A stretch of DNA of 64,000 nucleotides from Epiperipatus broadwayi (lineage: Eukaryota; Onychophora; Udeonychophora; Euonychophora; Peripatidae). How positions within the stretch are numbered: the stretch's first letter is position 1; every line of letters begins with the position of its first letter. The notes under the pieces were generated by a model. That model was given only the letters and a program-made list of their open reading frames with translations. It made no database searches and was not told the DNA's origin. Shown in pieces: positions 14,625 through 25,928 of this stretch. A program made the position numbers and the translations under genes. The stretch covers positions 186,001 to 250,000 of the forward strand of contig JAQFVV010012673.1 of the NCBI GenBank assembly GCA_028023455.1, written 5' to 3'.

Positions 14625-15179
14625 AATACATTTTAAAGTAATACAAATTATATTTCGGTTTATAGATTACTATTTCGAAAAATAAAGTGTTATTTGCATG
14701 CAGGGTATACCACGTGCTTGTTACTCGCAAGCAATAATTCGAAGATCTGTTTATCAAAACTTCTTTTCACAATAATATTCAAAGCATAAATATTAATTAA
14801 AATTGTATTTAAAATTTTAGAATCATTTTAATAACTAAAAATATCATATACTCACAAGGAAATTTCAAAATAATAGGTTTAATAAGTACCGTATGAGAAA
14901 AGTACGATATTATACAGTCAGAATAAAAAAAGATTTAGAGCAAAATATATATACATTTAATATCTTTATCGATGGTTGGAATTTAAAAAGTTTCTTTCAA
15001 AACTGATATTTGTATTAGGCTTGTATACTGTTAAAATTAAAACTATTACTCCTCATAAATAATTTGGAAGACATTGCCTGTCAAAATTGGATGATCATTG
15101 AAAATTATATATGATCTTAATAGCCTAAAATTCAGAAGCCTGATAGTACTGTCTTTGCCAGTGCACTGTTTCTTTCTTT
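14625..15179. other. AT-rich spacer
   Basis: No feature supported. Confidence 0.5.
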
Positions 15180-15233
15180 CATTATTGATACATAAGTAAG
15201 AACAGGTAAAACACATTTATTAAAAATCTTCAT

Positions 15234-16362
15234 TTACAGACACATAGATATATTTCCTTTTAGTATCAAATTATTTCTACTAAAAGCACTCCAACTAAGT
15301 TTAATTCTATGATTAATTTCATCCATTATGTTTCCATCTGTATTAATAATCTGACCAAGGTGTTTGTAACTGTTAACTTCTTCTAACTCATCATAATCAA
15401 TCTTTATTTTCATATTTTGAGCAAATCCATTAAACATTACTTTAGTCTTTTTAACATTTATCTTTAGTCCTACTTTCATCTGATAACTCCTGCAACATTT
15501 CCTGCAGCTCTGAAGCATAGTTGCAAAAACAACTACATCATCTGCAAAATCTAAATGACTTAAATAATCTCCATTTACTTTCATTCCTTTAGCTTCCCAT
15601 TTTAATCCACAAAACATTTCTTGCAGCACTGCTGTAAAACGTTTTGGAGATATGGAGTCACCCTGTCTTACACTCTTCTCAATGTTGACTTTCCCAGTAA
15701 CATTATCTAATCTAATTGTTGCTGTTGCATTTTTATAAATATTCTTTAAAATTTGACAATATCTTGGATCTATACCTTGATGATCCAATGCTTTAATCAC
15801 TGAAGAAAAGTTTAGATTCAAATGCCTTTTCATAATCTACAAATCCAAAACATAATGGCAACTCATATTCATTTGTCCTTTCTATAACTTCTCTCAATAC
15901 CTGGATATGATCCCCTGCACTAAAACCACTTTTAAATCCAGCTTGTTCTCTTGGTTGGGGGAAATCCAATGTTCTCTGTAGACAAGTTGTAACTATCTTG
16001 GTAAAAATTTTGTATGTAACTGATAAAAGGCTGATAGGTCTGTAATTTTTAATATCCTCTTTATCACCTTTTTTAAATAATAATATTAATATTGCATTCT
16101 TCCAATTATCTGGTACATCTTTACCATTTAGACATTTGCTATATAACATTACTAAAAAAATTTATATTTTTTCTACTGATTATTTTAATATATCAATTAT
16201 AATTCTACTATTACCTGGAGTCTTTTCTTTCTTCATATATTTAATTGCATGTCTCACTTCTTCCTTTAAAATTCTAGGTAATTCAGAAGATGTCATAGAT
16301 ATAGGAGGTATTTGTTTTTTATTACTATATAATTCTTTATAAAAGTCTTCTATCCATTTCAT
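15234..16362 (-). pseudogene. LINE reverse transcriptase domain, broken
   Basis: The reverse transcriptase of an RTE-type LINE copies element RNA at a nicked chromosomal site in the nucleus. In order one reads 'WIEDFYKELYSNKKQ', 'VPDNWKNAILILLFKKGDK', 'NYRPISLLSVTYKIF', 'EQAGFKSGFSAGDHI', 'CFGFVDYEKAF', 'VRQGDSISPKRF', the catalytic FADD box near 15550 (family YADD), and the thumb region 'SYKHLGQIINTDGNI'. Frames change near 15815 and 16160, where the first-aspartate block VDYEKAF is separated from the rest. Identification is from conserved RT motifs; the clade is inferred from the endonuclease-RT layout and the LxxQxx..'G.YKYLG.I' style of the C-terminal part. Confidence 0.88.
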
Positions 16363-16635
16363 GATGTCATCTCTCTTTTTAGTAATAATTCAGGCTTTTT
16401 TTTATTGCAGATATGAATTTCCTACCAATACCAAAATGTTGTTTTACACTCTTGAGACTTTCATTGTCTTCTGCTGCTTTCCTTGCTAGTTCAGTTATAC
16501 TTTCTTATATCATTTTCAAATCTTTTCTGCATCATTTTACAAAATTTGAGATATTCAATCCTTGTTAAAGCATCATTTTTGTATATCACCATATTCCTTC
16601 TTTTCTTCATAAATTCTCTAGTCTCAGTAGAAATT

Positions 16636-17510
16636 TTATTGATCAAGTGCTGTTGCAGTTTTTAAAAGTGTATCACTTGTTTTCATATTAATTTCATTCA
16701 AATCTGAATCATGTTCAAAATCTATTAATACTTGAAACCTATTTGTAAGTTCTATTTTAAATTCTTTAGAATGTTTCTGAAAATTAGGAATATCAACTGT
16801 AAATATTGTTTTTCTTAATAATTTTTGTCTGTCTAATTTTGCATTAACATGTATTTCACATCTTACTAACTGATGATTACTTCCTCTGTTAAATTTATTA
16901 AGAATATTACAATCCTGAAATATGTATTTTCTGTTAGTCAAAATATAACCCAATTCTGCTGTACTTTCATTTGGATGCTTCCATGTCCATTTCCTTTTAA
17001 CATTTTTCTCAAAATAATTCATAATATAAAGTTTTCCTTTTCCTGCAAACTCCACAAGTCTCTGTCCTCTCTCATTTCTATTACCATAACCAAAATTACT
17101 GCCAGCACTTTCATCTTTCATTTGTTTACCAATTCTAGCATTAAAGTCTTCCATAACAATTTTAAAATGTTTTTATCTCTGATCAAAAGCCTTTTGTGCA
17201 TCCATATAAAAATCTTCTACTACTTCATCACTTTGAGAACTTGTTGGGGCATAAACCTGAATTATCTGCTATTAAGTTGTATAACTAATCTTGCCACTCT
17301 GTCCGATACACCATCATTCTCCACAATGTTGTTCTTCCACTTTTTATTTATAATAAATACTACTCCACTTGTATTTCCAATATTTGTGCCTTTATAATAG
17401 AGTACATGTTCACTTTTTAAAACAATTGTCACTTCACCTTTTCTTCTAACTTTACAAAGTCCAATAATATCCCATTCAATATAAGACAGTTTTTCTTCTA
17501 ACTCTTGCAA
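16636..17510 (-). pseudogene. LINE APE-type endonuclease domain, broken
   Basis: The N-terminal apurinic-endonuclease-like domain nicks target DNA. 'LEEKLSYIEWDIIGLCKVRR' (family: ...WDIIGLCEVRR) lies at the N-terminal side, then 'VLYYKGTNIGNTSGVVFIIN', then in the next frame 'MEDFNARIGKQ', 'GYGNRNERGQRLVEFAG', 'RKWTWKHPNES', 'LGYILTNRK' and 'GSNHQLVRCEI'. Two active-site aspartates are altered: IDYIL has become LGYIL, and SDH has become SNH. The catalytic glutamate of CEVRR reads CKVRR. The enzyme is therefore dead even apart from the frame break between 17154 and 17262. Confidence 0.88.
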
Positions 17511-17935
17511 TCTTCCTTCACTTGAAAGTGATCTGCAGTTGTAAGTACCTAAATAAAAAAAGGCATCATCAAATGGCAGCCTGTGTCCACAATCAGGGGA
17601 TTCTGATCAGCCTCTGCCTTCGGCCACCAACTGCTGCTTTGGTTGGTGACTTTACAGTCTCCTGGGAATAAGGGCAATGATTTATTTTTGTCTGTCATAA
17701 TTGTATATATATTGGAAAAATATTTATCATTTACACAAGCATTCATTCTGCCTTATCAGGCAACTGAGAAGAAAGTCCATGGTGTTTTTGATCTTAAACT
17801 CAGAGGTAAAAATCCAATAACCTCGTCATGCTGGCTAATGCATGTTGGTGAGCAGCCCAACCATGATTATATACTATATAAATAATCACATAGTAATAAC
17901 AGCTGCAATGACAAGAACGTATGGAGTGGACATTA

Positions 17936-18384
17936 AGAATTTGCCTTGCACAGTTTCTTTAAGTCCTCCAAGAAGAATCAAAGGGTTTCCTTTCAATTAA
18001 TAGGATGGCAAGAAATTTGTAACCTCCTGAGTGTAGATAATTTCTTGCATTAAATAAAATCTTAAGATTAATCAAAGTAAATTATAGTTTATTAGTTGAT
18101 ATTGTGAAATTGGTAACTATTTAAGTGTCTCTGTTGGGTGATATATATTAAAATTTGTCTGTTTAGAAATTCATTTATAGATTCATTAAACCACCTAACT
18201 AGTCACAAACATTATATTAGAAAATCTGTAGAAATTCTAACTAGTAAATAAATTCAAGTATATTTATTATCTCCTTTAAGTTTGCCACTGTTTTCTGTTT
18301 GATCATAACCTCATAAGTTAATAATTGTCGAAATCTACCGGAAAATGCTGTAATACATCATAATGACAATTCTAGAGATATCAT
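17936..18384. other. Spacer
   Basis: No feature supported. Confidence 0.5.
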
Positions 18385-18487
18385 TCAGATATAGATCCAA
18401 GATATTGTCATATTTTAAAGAATATTTATAAAAATGCAACAGCAATAATTAGATTAGATAATGATACTGGGAAAGTCAACATATTAA
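18385..18487 (+). pseudogene. LINE reverse transcriptase fragment, sense
   Basis: Encodes 'DPRYCHILKNIYKNATA', then 'IIRLDNDTGKVNI', matching the corresponding part of the copy at 15234-15833 almost residue for residue. It is the mid-RT segment only, about 100 bp, in the opposite orientation. It has no 3' end, so it arose by deletion or recombination rather than simple 5' truncation. Confidence 0.8.
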
Positions 18488-20399
18488 AGTAATTTACTTG
18501 AATTATTAAATTGAAAACATTTTTATAAAGCATGTTTATATATATTATTTGAAGTATATTTCTGATATTTAATGTAATGGGTGCTTTATAATTAACAATT
18601 TTATAATTAATGAATATAAATAAATATAAGAAGTAATTTTCTTTGAATGGTATGTTAAAGAATTATAATTTCTTTGTTCCTAATATGAAAGATACTTTCT
18701 ATATCTTTTTTCGTATCATTAATTTGAATTATTTGAAAGTAAGACAAAAGAGTTACTAATGAATAATATTTTTACCTAATTTTTCATATTGTTAGGTTCA
18801 ACTCTAAATTATCTTAAATATCATAAGAATTAAGAGGTTATTAAATGTTTAGGTATTTAGCTTTTATTGGTACATAATTAGATATGAATGAAATTAGAGT
18901 TTTATTTTGTATATTATTATCTTTAAAATGAGTCACAAATTATGCTTCCCCCTTCCATAATGCAATTTGAGAATGTTTGTAATTTTTATTTTTATGAGAT
19001 TAGTCAAATAATTTAAATATTTAGGTTCAAGAATACAAAAATTGGATAGTTACAATAGTTGTAGGCTACATAATTGCCCAGTCACAAAATTAAGGTGTAG
19101 CTGCAGTACAAGTTATAAATGAAATTCTATGGAGAAGTCCAAAGATACTGAACCATTTTAATAGCACTTTATAGTAAAAACAATTACTGTGCGCATTGGA
19201 TTTCTGACTTTCAATGCTCATATCTTAATTAAAAACAATTAGGGAACAAATAATTTTAAAAAATTTGCAGGAAAAAAAGAAAACAGACAAAGAAAATCTT
19301 TGACCATTGATCCTTTTTTATTAATCTGAGCTAGGATGAAATAGTGAATGCCCATGCCTTATTCACTCCAATTTTATTTAAGTATAAATTTGGTCACTTA
19401 ACTACTGGAGGCATTCAATCAAGAGCATGATGTGCAGTGCTAAATATTCAAGAAATTAATGTTTGTGTGTGTGTTGGGGGAGGGAGAATCAATGGTCTGG
19501 CATTCGGTCAACTCAAATACAATTACTAGCTTTTTAATAACAGTGATTTTAATATACATCATTAGACCTGAAATTATCTTGACTGCTATAAAACAGACTT
19601 ATCTTCTGATAGATTTTCATCTCACCCAAAGCAATGTCATTCTGATTGTAATGCTTTGCATAAGTCTCATTTACTAAGTCAAAGACTTATGATTTGGAGG
19701 TGAATAACACAGGTGATGAATGAACATATAAAAATTTTGCAGTTTTAATTTTAATAAAGAATAACTATTGATAAGCAAATATTCTATAATAACAAAAATA
19801 AATGAATTTAGGAAAAGTTACCGATTTTAGCTTTTTCAGAATTTCAAAATATGATATACGTGTATAAACAACATCCCATTAATAGTTAAATCCCCCAGCC
19901 AGATAGTTGATTAATAAAACCTCAAAATATGTAGTCAACATACCATTGCAGTCAAATTCCTTACTACAATAGGTGTTTCAATTCAAATAAGTCTTTAGAC
20001 TATTCTTGAGATACAAAAACAAGTCCCAAGCATTATACATATTGACTTGAAAACAGAAAATGTTTATCTGAAAATTTGTGATGATAGGGATTTTACCTGT
20101 AATTATATATTCAACTATTTTCATCATCTGTTATTAATTATAAAATATTTTTAAAAGATATCAAACTTTACTTAAACTTTTAAATACATTCAACTGTTAG
20201 CAAAGCATACAGATTAATTTATTACAACATTTTGAGTGCTGTTTTTCTCATCTCATCTTCAAATGTTGTTGGCCTTACCAGTGACAGTACTAGCATGGAA
20301 ATTGAACCTTGGAGTTTTAGTTTTGTGAATTTAAGGTAATGCTTGCTTTTACTAATTAGGCTATTCTGAAAAATCAAGTCACTAGAAATTTTATATATT
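18488..20399. other. AT-rich spacer
   Basis: A short coding-like stretch near 19095-19165 (plus strand) has no recognisable relatives and is interrupted. Nothing else supported. Confidence 0.4.
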
Positions 20400-21780
20400 T
20401 ATCTATGAAGATTCTCTTGGTTTCTCCAGTTTTTTTAAGGGCAAGGTTAATGAGTAGTTTTGAAATATTATGAATTATTTACATTAAACTGATTTATGAA
20501 GTTATCTACTATAAATGTGAATGGTTTGTACAAATTTTACTTTTTACTTTCTGCCCGTTATTTTTCTTGTCCATTGTATTTTAGGTGTATTTGTTTTTTT
20601 ACTTTTTGCTCTTTTAATTACGTATTTTGAAATGAGTCAGATGATTTCAGGCATATATGTTCTTCCATACTCACATGGTATTTCATAGATGCAGTTTTTT
20701 TTTTTCAATATTTGCAGTTTGTGTTTTATAGAAGTTAGAATTTTTCATAGGGCACTTATGACTTTGGAAAGGAATCTTAATATACTGATCACAGATTTTC
20801 TTTAGTTTAGCTGCAATTACTAATATCTATGGATACGCTTTAATACCTATAATTGTTTTTTCTTATGGTGTTTCTTTTAGTTGGCTATTTCATAATGATA
20901 GCTGATGGATAAGTATTTTTCATGAGAGTTTATGCTATATGATTTTTCTTTTTCCAAGTTATTGGTTTCTGAATAAGAATTTTTATTCTGATTAGAGTGT
21001 GTGAGTTTTCTGTTGATTGTAATTTTGATTTTGCTATGAGAGAATCTTGTCAAAAGAAAATTAAGAACTGTAGTGTCTGTTCTTGTTTTAATTCTATTGT
21101 GAATTTAATTAAAAGAGCATAATTATTGATAGTATCCAGAATGTTTGTAGTAATGCTTTACCATATGGTCATAGAAAAGCCAGACTTTAATTGTCGATAG
21201 AATTTTATTTATGGTTGTAGTTTCAAGTTCTTCCATATAAATATTGCTGATCAGAGATAGAAATAAGGAATCAAAAAGCATCTTTTGATTTTGTTGGAAG
21301 AATTCTATAGTATATAATAATAATATGATGTGCAGAATGTTAAGTGTAATAAACTATCAATTGGAAGAATTATTCTGGTTTGTACACTACTATTGTTATT
21401 TAATCTTTTTTTTTTTTTACATTAGATAATGCTTCATCACAGAGTACTTTTGTGATTAAGTTTTTCACATCAAAATTTACCAATATGTCAGTTCTGTCAC
21501 TTTTCATGTTGATTAATTCTACAATTTTCTTAGAATCTCTAACACAGAACTGTCTGTTGTATGCCAAAGGACTAAGAACATTAGAATTTTTGATATAGTG
21601 ATTTTTCAGAATTAACAATAGATCTTAGTGGAACCTGGCCTTTATTGATTTTAGATGACCACAAAGATATGGAATTTTTGCCAAAATATGTCAATCTAAT
21701 TTTTTCTGAATCATTGAAATAGCTGTGATCAGGGATGCTTTCTGAATAATCAAACTAATATTAATTAAACATTCATATTT
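20400..21780 (-). pseudogene. Penelope-like element: RT and GIY-YIG endonuclease remnants
   Basis: Minus-strand, heavily decayed. Reading from high to low coordinate: a motif like 'GLPKIHK..LRPIV' as 'QVPLRSIVNSEKSLY' (about 21600-21660); 'DILVNFDVKNLITKVLCDEA' (PLE: SFDVKSLFTNVPIDEAL) at 21430-21490; 'SLFLSLISNIYMEELE' (PLE: GSPLSP..ANIYMEEFE) near 21240-21290; then the position of the YVDD catalytic box, here lost through frameshift ('WLF...'). Near 20620-20700 lies 'CIYEIPCEYGRTYMPE', the start of a GIY-YIG endonuclease (family: GIYKIPCSCGKVYIGET). This domain order is diagnostic of PLEs. It is a plausible ancestral source of enzymes for the PLE-type foldbacks elsewhere in the window. Confidence 0.8.
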
Positions 21781-22352
21781 ACATAATTGAGGAAATATTA
21801 TATAGAATGGGTATCGAATAAATGAAACGTAACTGCAAACGTATAGTTTAAAATTATTTATTAATACATTTTAATAAAACGATCATTTACTAATAATATT
21901 TTGTGGATTCAAAGCTTCAGTAGCGGGAATTGCGACATGATTATATTTTAAAGAATACATTTATTTATTTAGACATTATTTTATATTGAGGACTTCAGTA
22001 GCAGTATTTCCGATACTGTAATATTTAAAAAAGGAATTCACTTATTTGAAGGCGTAATCTAGCTACCTAAAATTCTCGAGTAAGTATTTCTAATGCATGC
22101 CTGGAGGGATTTATACCTTTGCAATGCAAGAGTCTAAAGTAAGATTTAAGAGTAGCGGCGGACATATATTTATTTAATTAAAATATTTATTTTATGACTA
22201 AGGGCAAACATTTATTTGAGAGTGAATTATGAAGATAATGCAGAGGCGGAGTGATATATAGAATAATAAAACTAAGTAAAGGAACACGTGGTACGCTTTA
22301 GAAAGGCGATATGGAATGGCAGTATATCGAAGCTGCAATGCCGTGAATGAGT
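21781..22352. other. Spacer with a degenerate duplication
   Basis: 'gcttcagtagcgggaattgc' near 21915 and 'acttcagtagcagtatttcc' near 21997 begin two diverged copies of a block of about 80 bp. No gene called. Confidence 0.4.
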
Positions 22353-22571
22353 TTATAAGAATGTCGGGCTGGTCTCTGCCATCGGCCCGACAATGTAAGG
22401 TGTCACATAAGCATAACCAGGGACAAGCGGTCCATGTTGCAGTTTGCCGGCTGGCTGTATGATGTCAAATCCTACGGGAGCACCCATTATGCCCGCTTGT
22501 GTAGGATGACTGGGGTTAATTTCAACCCTGAAGAATCCGGAAATTTCACGGCGGAATGGGTCATCATGTCT
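22353..22571 (-). CDS. Candidate terminal coding exon, unrecognised protein
   Basis: An open frame of 72 codons ending in TAA, with G+C far above the surrounding DNA and ordinary codon usage. It begins directly after an AG that fits a 3' splice site ('gtgttatgtttcag' then AGA). The peptide starts 'RHDDPFRREISGFFRVEI', continues through 'NPSHPTQAGIMGAPVGF', and ends 'YVTPYIVGPMAETSPTFL'. It is rich in Pro, Gly and aromatic residues, with no transmembrane segment or motif I recognise. If the internal ATG upstream were used the frame would be 75 codons, but the splice-acceptor reading is more natural. Upstream exons were not found. It could also be a fossil of an unknown transposon. Confidence 0.4.
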   Translation of the reverse strand, partial: RHDDPFRREISGFFRVEINPSHPTQAGIMGAPVGFDIIQPAGKLQHGPLVPGYAYVTPYIVGPMAETSPTFL

Positions 22572-23297
22572 CTGAAACATAACACATGTAAAATGTATAA
22601 ACGATTATGATGAGATTTAAATAGATTTCTAACTCGGCCCTACATTATCAACATTTACTAAAGAACATTGGCGACTCTCAAAGAAATGTAATTTTCTAGA
22701 ATTATTCATTGAGATTTAATAAATACAAAACCTATATAAACTGGGAGTTATTACAACTAATATGCCAGCCATTTGCGAAGTAGTAGACCCTGCATTACAA
22801 TAAATGATGCACTGAATGCGTGTCAATTTATATGAAAGTTAAGTTATTTAGGAAAGTAAATATTAATGAAAAATTTGACACGCATTCATTGTTTTAAGCG
22901 ATCATAGATTTAAACTTTGAAAATTGAGACAAATATGAGCATGCAATAACTAAATAATAACTATAGATAAAAATGTAGATTTTAGAAATACGCACCCAAG
23001 AAAGATAGAATGAGGTAAGCTAGATTATTAGAGAAATTTACACATTAAGTTAATTATTCAGTTTTAGTTATACATATGGTAGTTTTTACATTTTATAATT
23101 TCGATAAGTAGTATGAAGAAGAGCTATAACATATTATTAGAGTACTCTAGAGTTTGAACACACACAGGTACCTGTTTTATAAAAAGTTTTCTGATTCCAT
23201 TAGTTTAGCAGCAAAAAGTTCACGAGTGGCAATTCTTTCTTGTATTTAGATATTTCATTTACTTTCACAGCAGTAGCAGCTTTCTCATTTATTTCAG
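22572..23297. other. Spacer with one hairpin
   Basis: A small foldback lies at 22811-22891 (actgaatgcgtgtcaattt against aaatttgacacgcattcatt). The rest may be intron of a gene on either strand. Confidence 0.5.
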
Positions 23298-23375
23298 GCA
23301 GCAGATCTTCATGATGAATTTATGACGGCAATGGAAAGTTCGGCATCCGATAGGCCATCTCCCGATGGAGAATAA
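23298..23375 (+). CDS. Candidate terminal coding exon with acidic C-terminus
   Basis: A strong 3' splice site ('tttctcatttatttcag') is followed by an open frame of 25 codons to TAA. The peptide reads 'AADLHDEFMTAMESSA', then 'SDRPSPDGE'. The acidic, Ser/Pro-containing tail and raised G+C look like the end of a real protein. A second AG lies 28 bp upstream after 'tttactttcacag', giving an alternative acceptor. An AATAAA occurs near 23800. No upstream exon was recognised and the family is unknown. It is on the opposite strand to the exon at 22353-22571, so the two cannot belong to one transcript. Confidence 0.35.
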   Translation, partial: AADLHDEFMTAMESSASDRPSPDGE

Positions 23376-24060
23376 TCTAGGTGCTTTACTCAGTCATACC
23401 TTGGCAGGAACAAATTATTTTTATATTTTGGAGACTCTCAGTGATCGAGAGCAAAGCTAAAGTTGAAGTGACTGTCTCCAGCAAGTCTAAGATGGCCTCT
23501 TTTTTTATCTTGATCTTTCACATTTTTGTTAAGGTATTTTTAGGTTCTACTTAATCTGCCCTGAGGATAATCAATGCATTTTGTTGGTTTTAATTAAAGA
23601 AAGCTGCCGTTCAATTGTTTACATTTTACATTTACTAATTACATTTTGGGGAATTTTTCTTTAATTAATTTATTATCTATCATTGACCGATGCTTTTAAA
23701 TTTCAAAGACAAAAAGGGAACATAAGATTATTTTAACTTTTAATTAAATATTACATCAGATTTTTTTAGAATTATTATTAAACGAAATTTAAACAAAGCA
23801 ATAAATGATTAAAATTATACAAAATTATATAACTAAAAGAAATCTAAATTATATTATTTTATCCCTATTTATTGCCTTTAATTTGAGATCGAAATGTGTG
23901 TGTGTTTATGCTGAATTCTACATATATTTATACATTTTTAATATTGCTACACACACAACTCGATACCAAAAAGTTTAAATTTGGGCGGGATAGACCGGTC
24001 AGTGAAAGACGACAGAAAAAGGTGAAACTTAAGATTCGAATATGAATCTTACTGTTTCAT
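23376..24060. other. Spacer, possibly 3' UTR
   Basis: A short inverted repeat (ggagactctcagtgatcgag / gactgtctcc) occurs at 23430-23482. No other feature. Confidence 0.4.
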
Positions 24061-24347
24061 TGGAGAAACAGCGCTGCATAGTGGGCTAGAATCTTGATAG
24101 TTTCTGATAGCAGACAACACATAAGCTAGATGTGTTTATGGCAATCAGTGCCACCTAGGTTCTTGGTAGCAAATGATGTAAGCTGCCAGAAAGCTTGTGG
24201 AAGTTTCCTGTGTGTACGAAAGGTGAACAGCTCCACCTAGCGGCAGGAAAAAGCGTCATCTGCTTTCGAGGCCCCTACCCTGTATGTTCTGTGTGGAAAC
24301 ACAGAAACAGCCCCTCTAGTGGCCACATAGCAGGTTGGGTTAGAGTA
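24061..24347 (-). repeat. Dispersed repeat family C, copy 2
   Basis: An inverted copy of 12496-12782 over its full length, from 'ggagaaacagcgctgcatag' to 'gcaggttgggttagagta'. Differences are scattered substitutions and small gaps; the internal 'ctaggtggcgctg' boxes are partly mutated. It is the same GC-richer block in an otherwise AT-rich area. Confidence 0.75.
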
Positions 24348-24420
24348 CCTAATAATCTGATAAATATACTTTATTAACAACCATTATATTTTTATTCTGA
24401 AAACCATTATATATATATAT

Positions 24421-24647
24421 ATAATTAAAACAATAAATTTAATGGTTTACAAACAATTATAAATAATCCTTAAATCTGCCAAAGTACTTTCGGTTAATTT
24501 CTTAAACCTCCCTCAACTGCCATTAAATTTAAAAAAAAAAAAACGCAGCTGAGGCAGGTTTAAGAAATTAACCAAAAGTACTTCTGCAGATTTAAGATTA
24601 TTTATAATTGTGTGTAGACTGTTAAATTTATTATTTTAATTATAATT
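24421..24647. repeat. Foldback element
   Basis: Arms pair around about 24535. Left 'ggttaatttcttaaacctcc' is inverted as 'gaggcaggtttaagaaatta', and outer parts 'ataattataaataatcctta' and 'taagattatttataattgtg' also pair. It is flanked by (TA)n runs on both sides. Confidence 0.8.
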
Positions 24648-24669
24648 ACAATTTTGTTTTAATAAACAG

Positions 24670-24670
<1 letters not shown>

Positions 24671-24702
<32 letters not shown>
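24671..24702. repeat. (TA)n microsatellite
   Basis: About 16 TA units adjoining the foldback. Confidence 0.9.
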
Positions 24703-24706
<4 letters not shown>

Positions 24707-24866
24707 CATCAACAAGAAAATTGGGTGTTTCATCTTCAGATTTTCAATGGTATAGATGGCTGAGAAGTTAGAGGATGAAAAAAATTGAAGCCTGTCTATT
24801 AAACTTTGAAGATTTTCTATTTAAATATAAACTGAGCACTGATTACATATGTGTGTATGAGGGATG

Positions 24867-24930
24867 ATGATCTGGAACAACTGATGAGTGCTGGTTCAAC
24901 AAGAAATACATATATTGGAGATCATATATT
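24867..24930 (+). ncRNA. Type I hammerhead ribozyme candidate (best in window)
   Basis: Stem I outer helix ATGATCT (24867-24873) pairs perfectly with AGATCAT downstream. An asymmetric internal loop (GGAA opposite G) is followed by inner CAA/TTG. The core CTGATGA is at 24881-24887. Stem II is TGCTG/CAACA with loop GTT, four of five pairs. Then GAAA at 24903-24906, a stem III ATA/TAT with a 2-nt loop, and A at the cleavage position. The internal loop in stem I is the feature that makes tertiary contact with loop II in natural type I hammerheads. It self-cleaves RNA if functional; a mismatch next to the core in stem II is the main doubt. It shares the 'ctgatgagtgctggtt' core segment with family A. 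Confidence 0.6.
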
Positions 24931-25010
24931 TTTTTTCCACATGTATGTAGTCATGTGTATTGGTGGTATAAGATAGAGTGGGTAGCTGTAGGGAGCTTGA
25001 AAGTCTGTGT

Positions 25011-25017
<7 letters not shown>

Positions 25018-25067
<50 letters not shown>
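25018..25067. repeat. (TA)n microsatellite
   Basis: About 25 TA units. Confidence 0.95.
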
Positions 25068-25069
<2 letters not shown>

Positions 25070-25090
25070 TGTCTATTTTTAAATTATATA

Positions 25091-25332
25091 ATAATTCACA
25101 TAAATTTATTTAACACAGTATTCAAATTTTAATAAATATATTCTTTACTGGAAGTATTTTTTAACACTGACAATCTTTATCAACCATTAATTAGTACAAA
25201 TCTACACATTGCAAAAATTTACATCTGTACTAATTAATGGTTGATAAAAATTGTCAGTGTTACAATCGAAAGTACTTCCAGTAAAGAATATATGTATTAA
25301 AATTTGAATACGGTGTTAAATTTGTTTGAATT
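25091..25332. repeat. Foldback element
   Basis: Arms of about 105 bp: 'ttctttactggaagta' and 'gacaatctttatcaaccatt' on the left are inverted as 'aatggttgataaaaattgtc' and 'tacttccagtaaagaa' on the right. The left boundary touches the (TA)n run, and another short (TA) run follows the right boundary. Confidence 0.85.
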
Positions 25333-25770
25333 ATATATATATATATTGGTTTTATGGAAGACAATAAAATATGTATGTGCATTTATAATTAAAATTTAAA
25401 GGAAAAGTATAAAGGATTACAAAAAATATTATATAAAACTATTTAAAAGAAAATATGAAGTAACTTGGATATTAGTTAATTAATTTATAGATTTCAAATA
25501 TGGTAAATTATTTAAATTTATGGATATTTACATAAAATCTCAGCTGAAAGCTTGACAGTCATTTTATTTTAAATCATCCATTTCAGTGGTCTCCATTATC
25601 TGTTATAACCAATATGATTGATTCTAAGTTATTGCATTCAGATATTTCCTTTTTTTCATCTATTAAAATAATAAAACAACACAAGAGTTCAAAGGGTTAT
25701 AATTAAAAATTGGTATTTTGGGATTAGTGCTACTGTTATACAATTGTCCAGCAATAGTTATTCTCACTGT

Positions 25771-25928
25771 GCAAATTACTCCATCACTTTAGGATTTCAT
25801 AATAACTTTTCTGGTCATGTTTGTGATGGCATAATGATATATTTGTGACTTTTTAGTATGGTGTTATACCATCACAGGTCTGGCCAGCAAAATTATTATA
25901 AAAACCTAAAGTGCTAAAGTAGTTTGCA
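25771..25928. repeat. Foldback element
   Basis: 'gcaaattactccatcacttt' at the left end pairs with 'aaagtgctaaagtagtttgc' at the right end. The inner segments 'gtttgtgatggcata' and 'tataccatcacagg' also pair. Confidence 0.75.

Larger units (their letters stand above)
15180..17935 (-). mobile_element. RTE-type LINE, near-complete but 3'-shortened copy
   Basis: Minus-strand non-LTR retrotransposon with 5' UTR (about 17520-17935), APE-type endonuclease and reverse transcriptase. Compared with the copy at 41697-45625 it lacks the last ~450 bp, including the GAT-type tail. The coding region is broken by several frameshifts and stops, so it is inactive. Fragments of the same family occur at 10700, 11640, 18385, 28583, 29468 and 36393. 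Confidence 0.9.

Noticed and set aside
16873-17397. 174-codon plus-strand frame
   Set aside because: A shadow of the LINE endonuclease on the minus strand, where named motifs are present.
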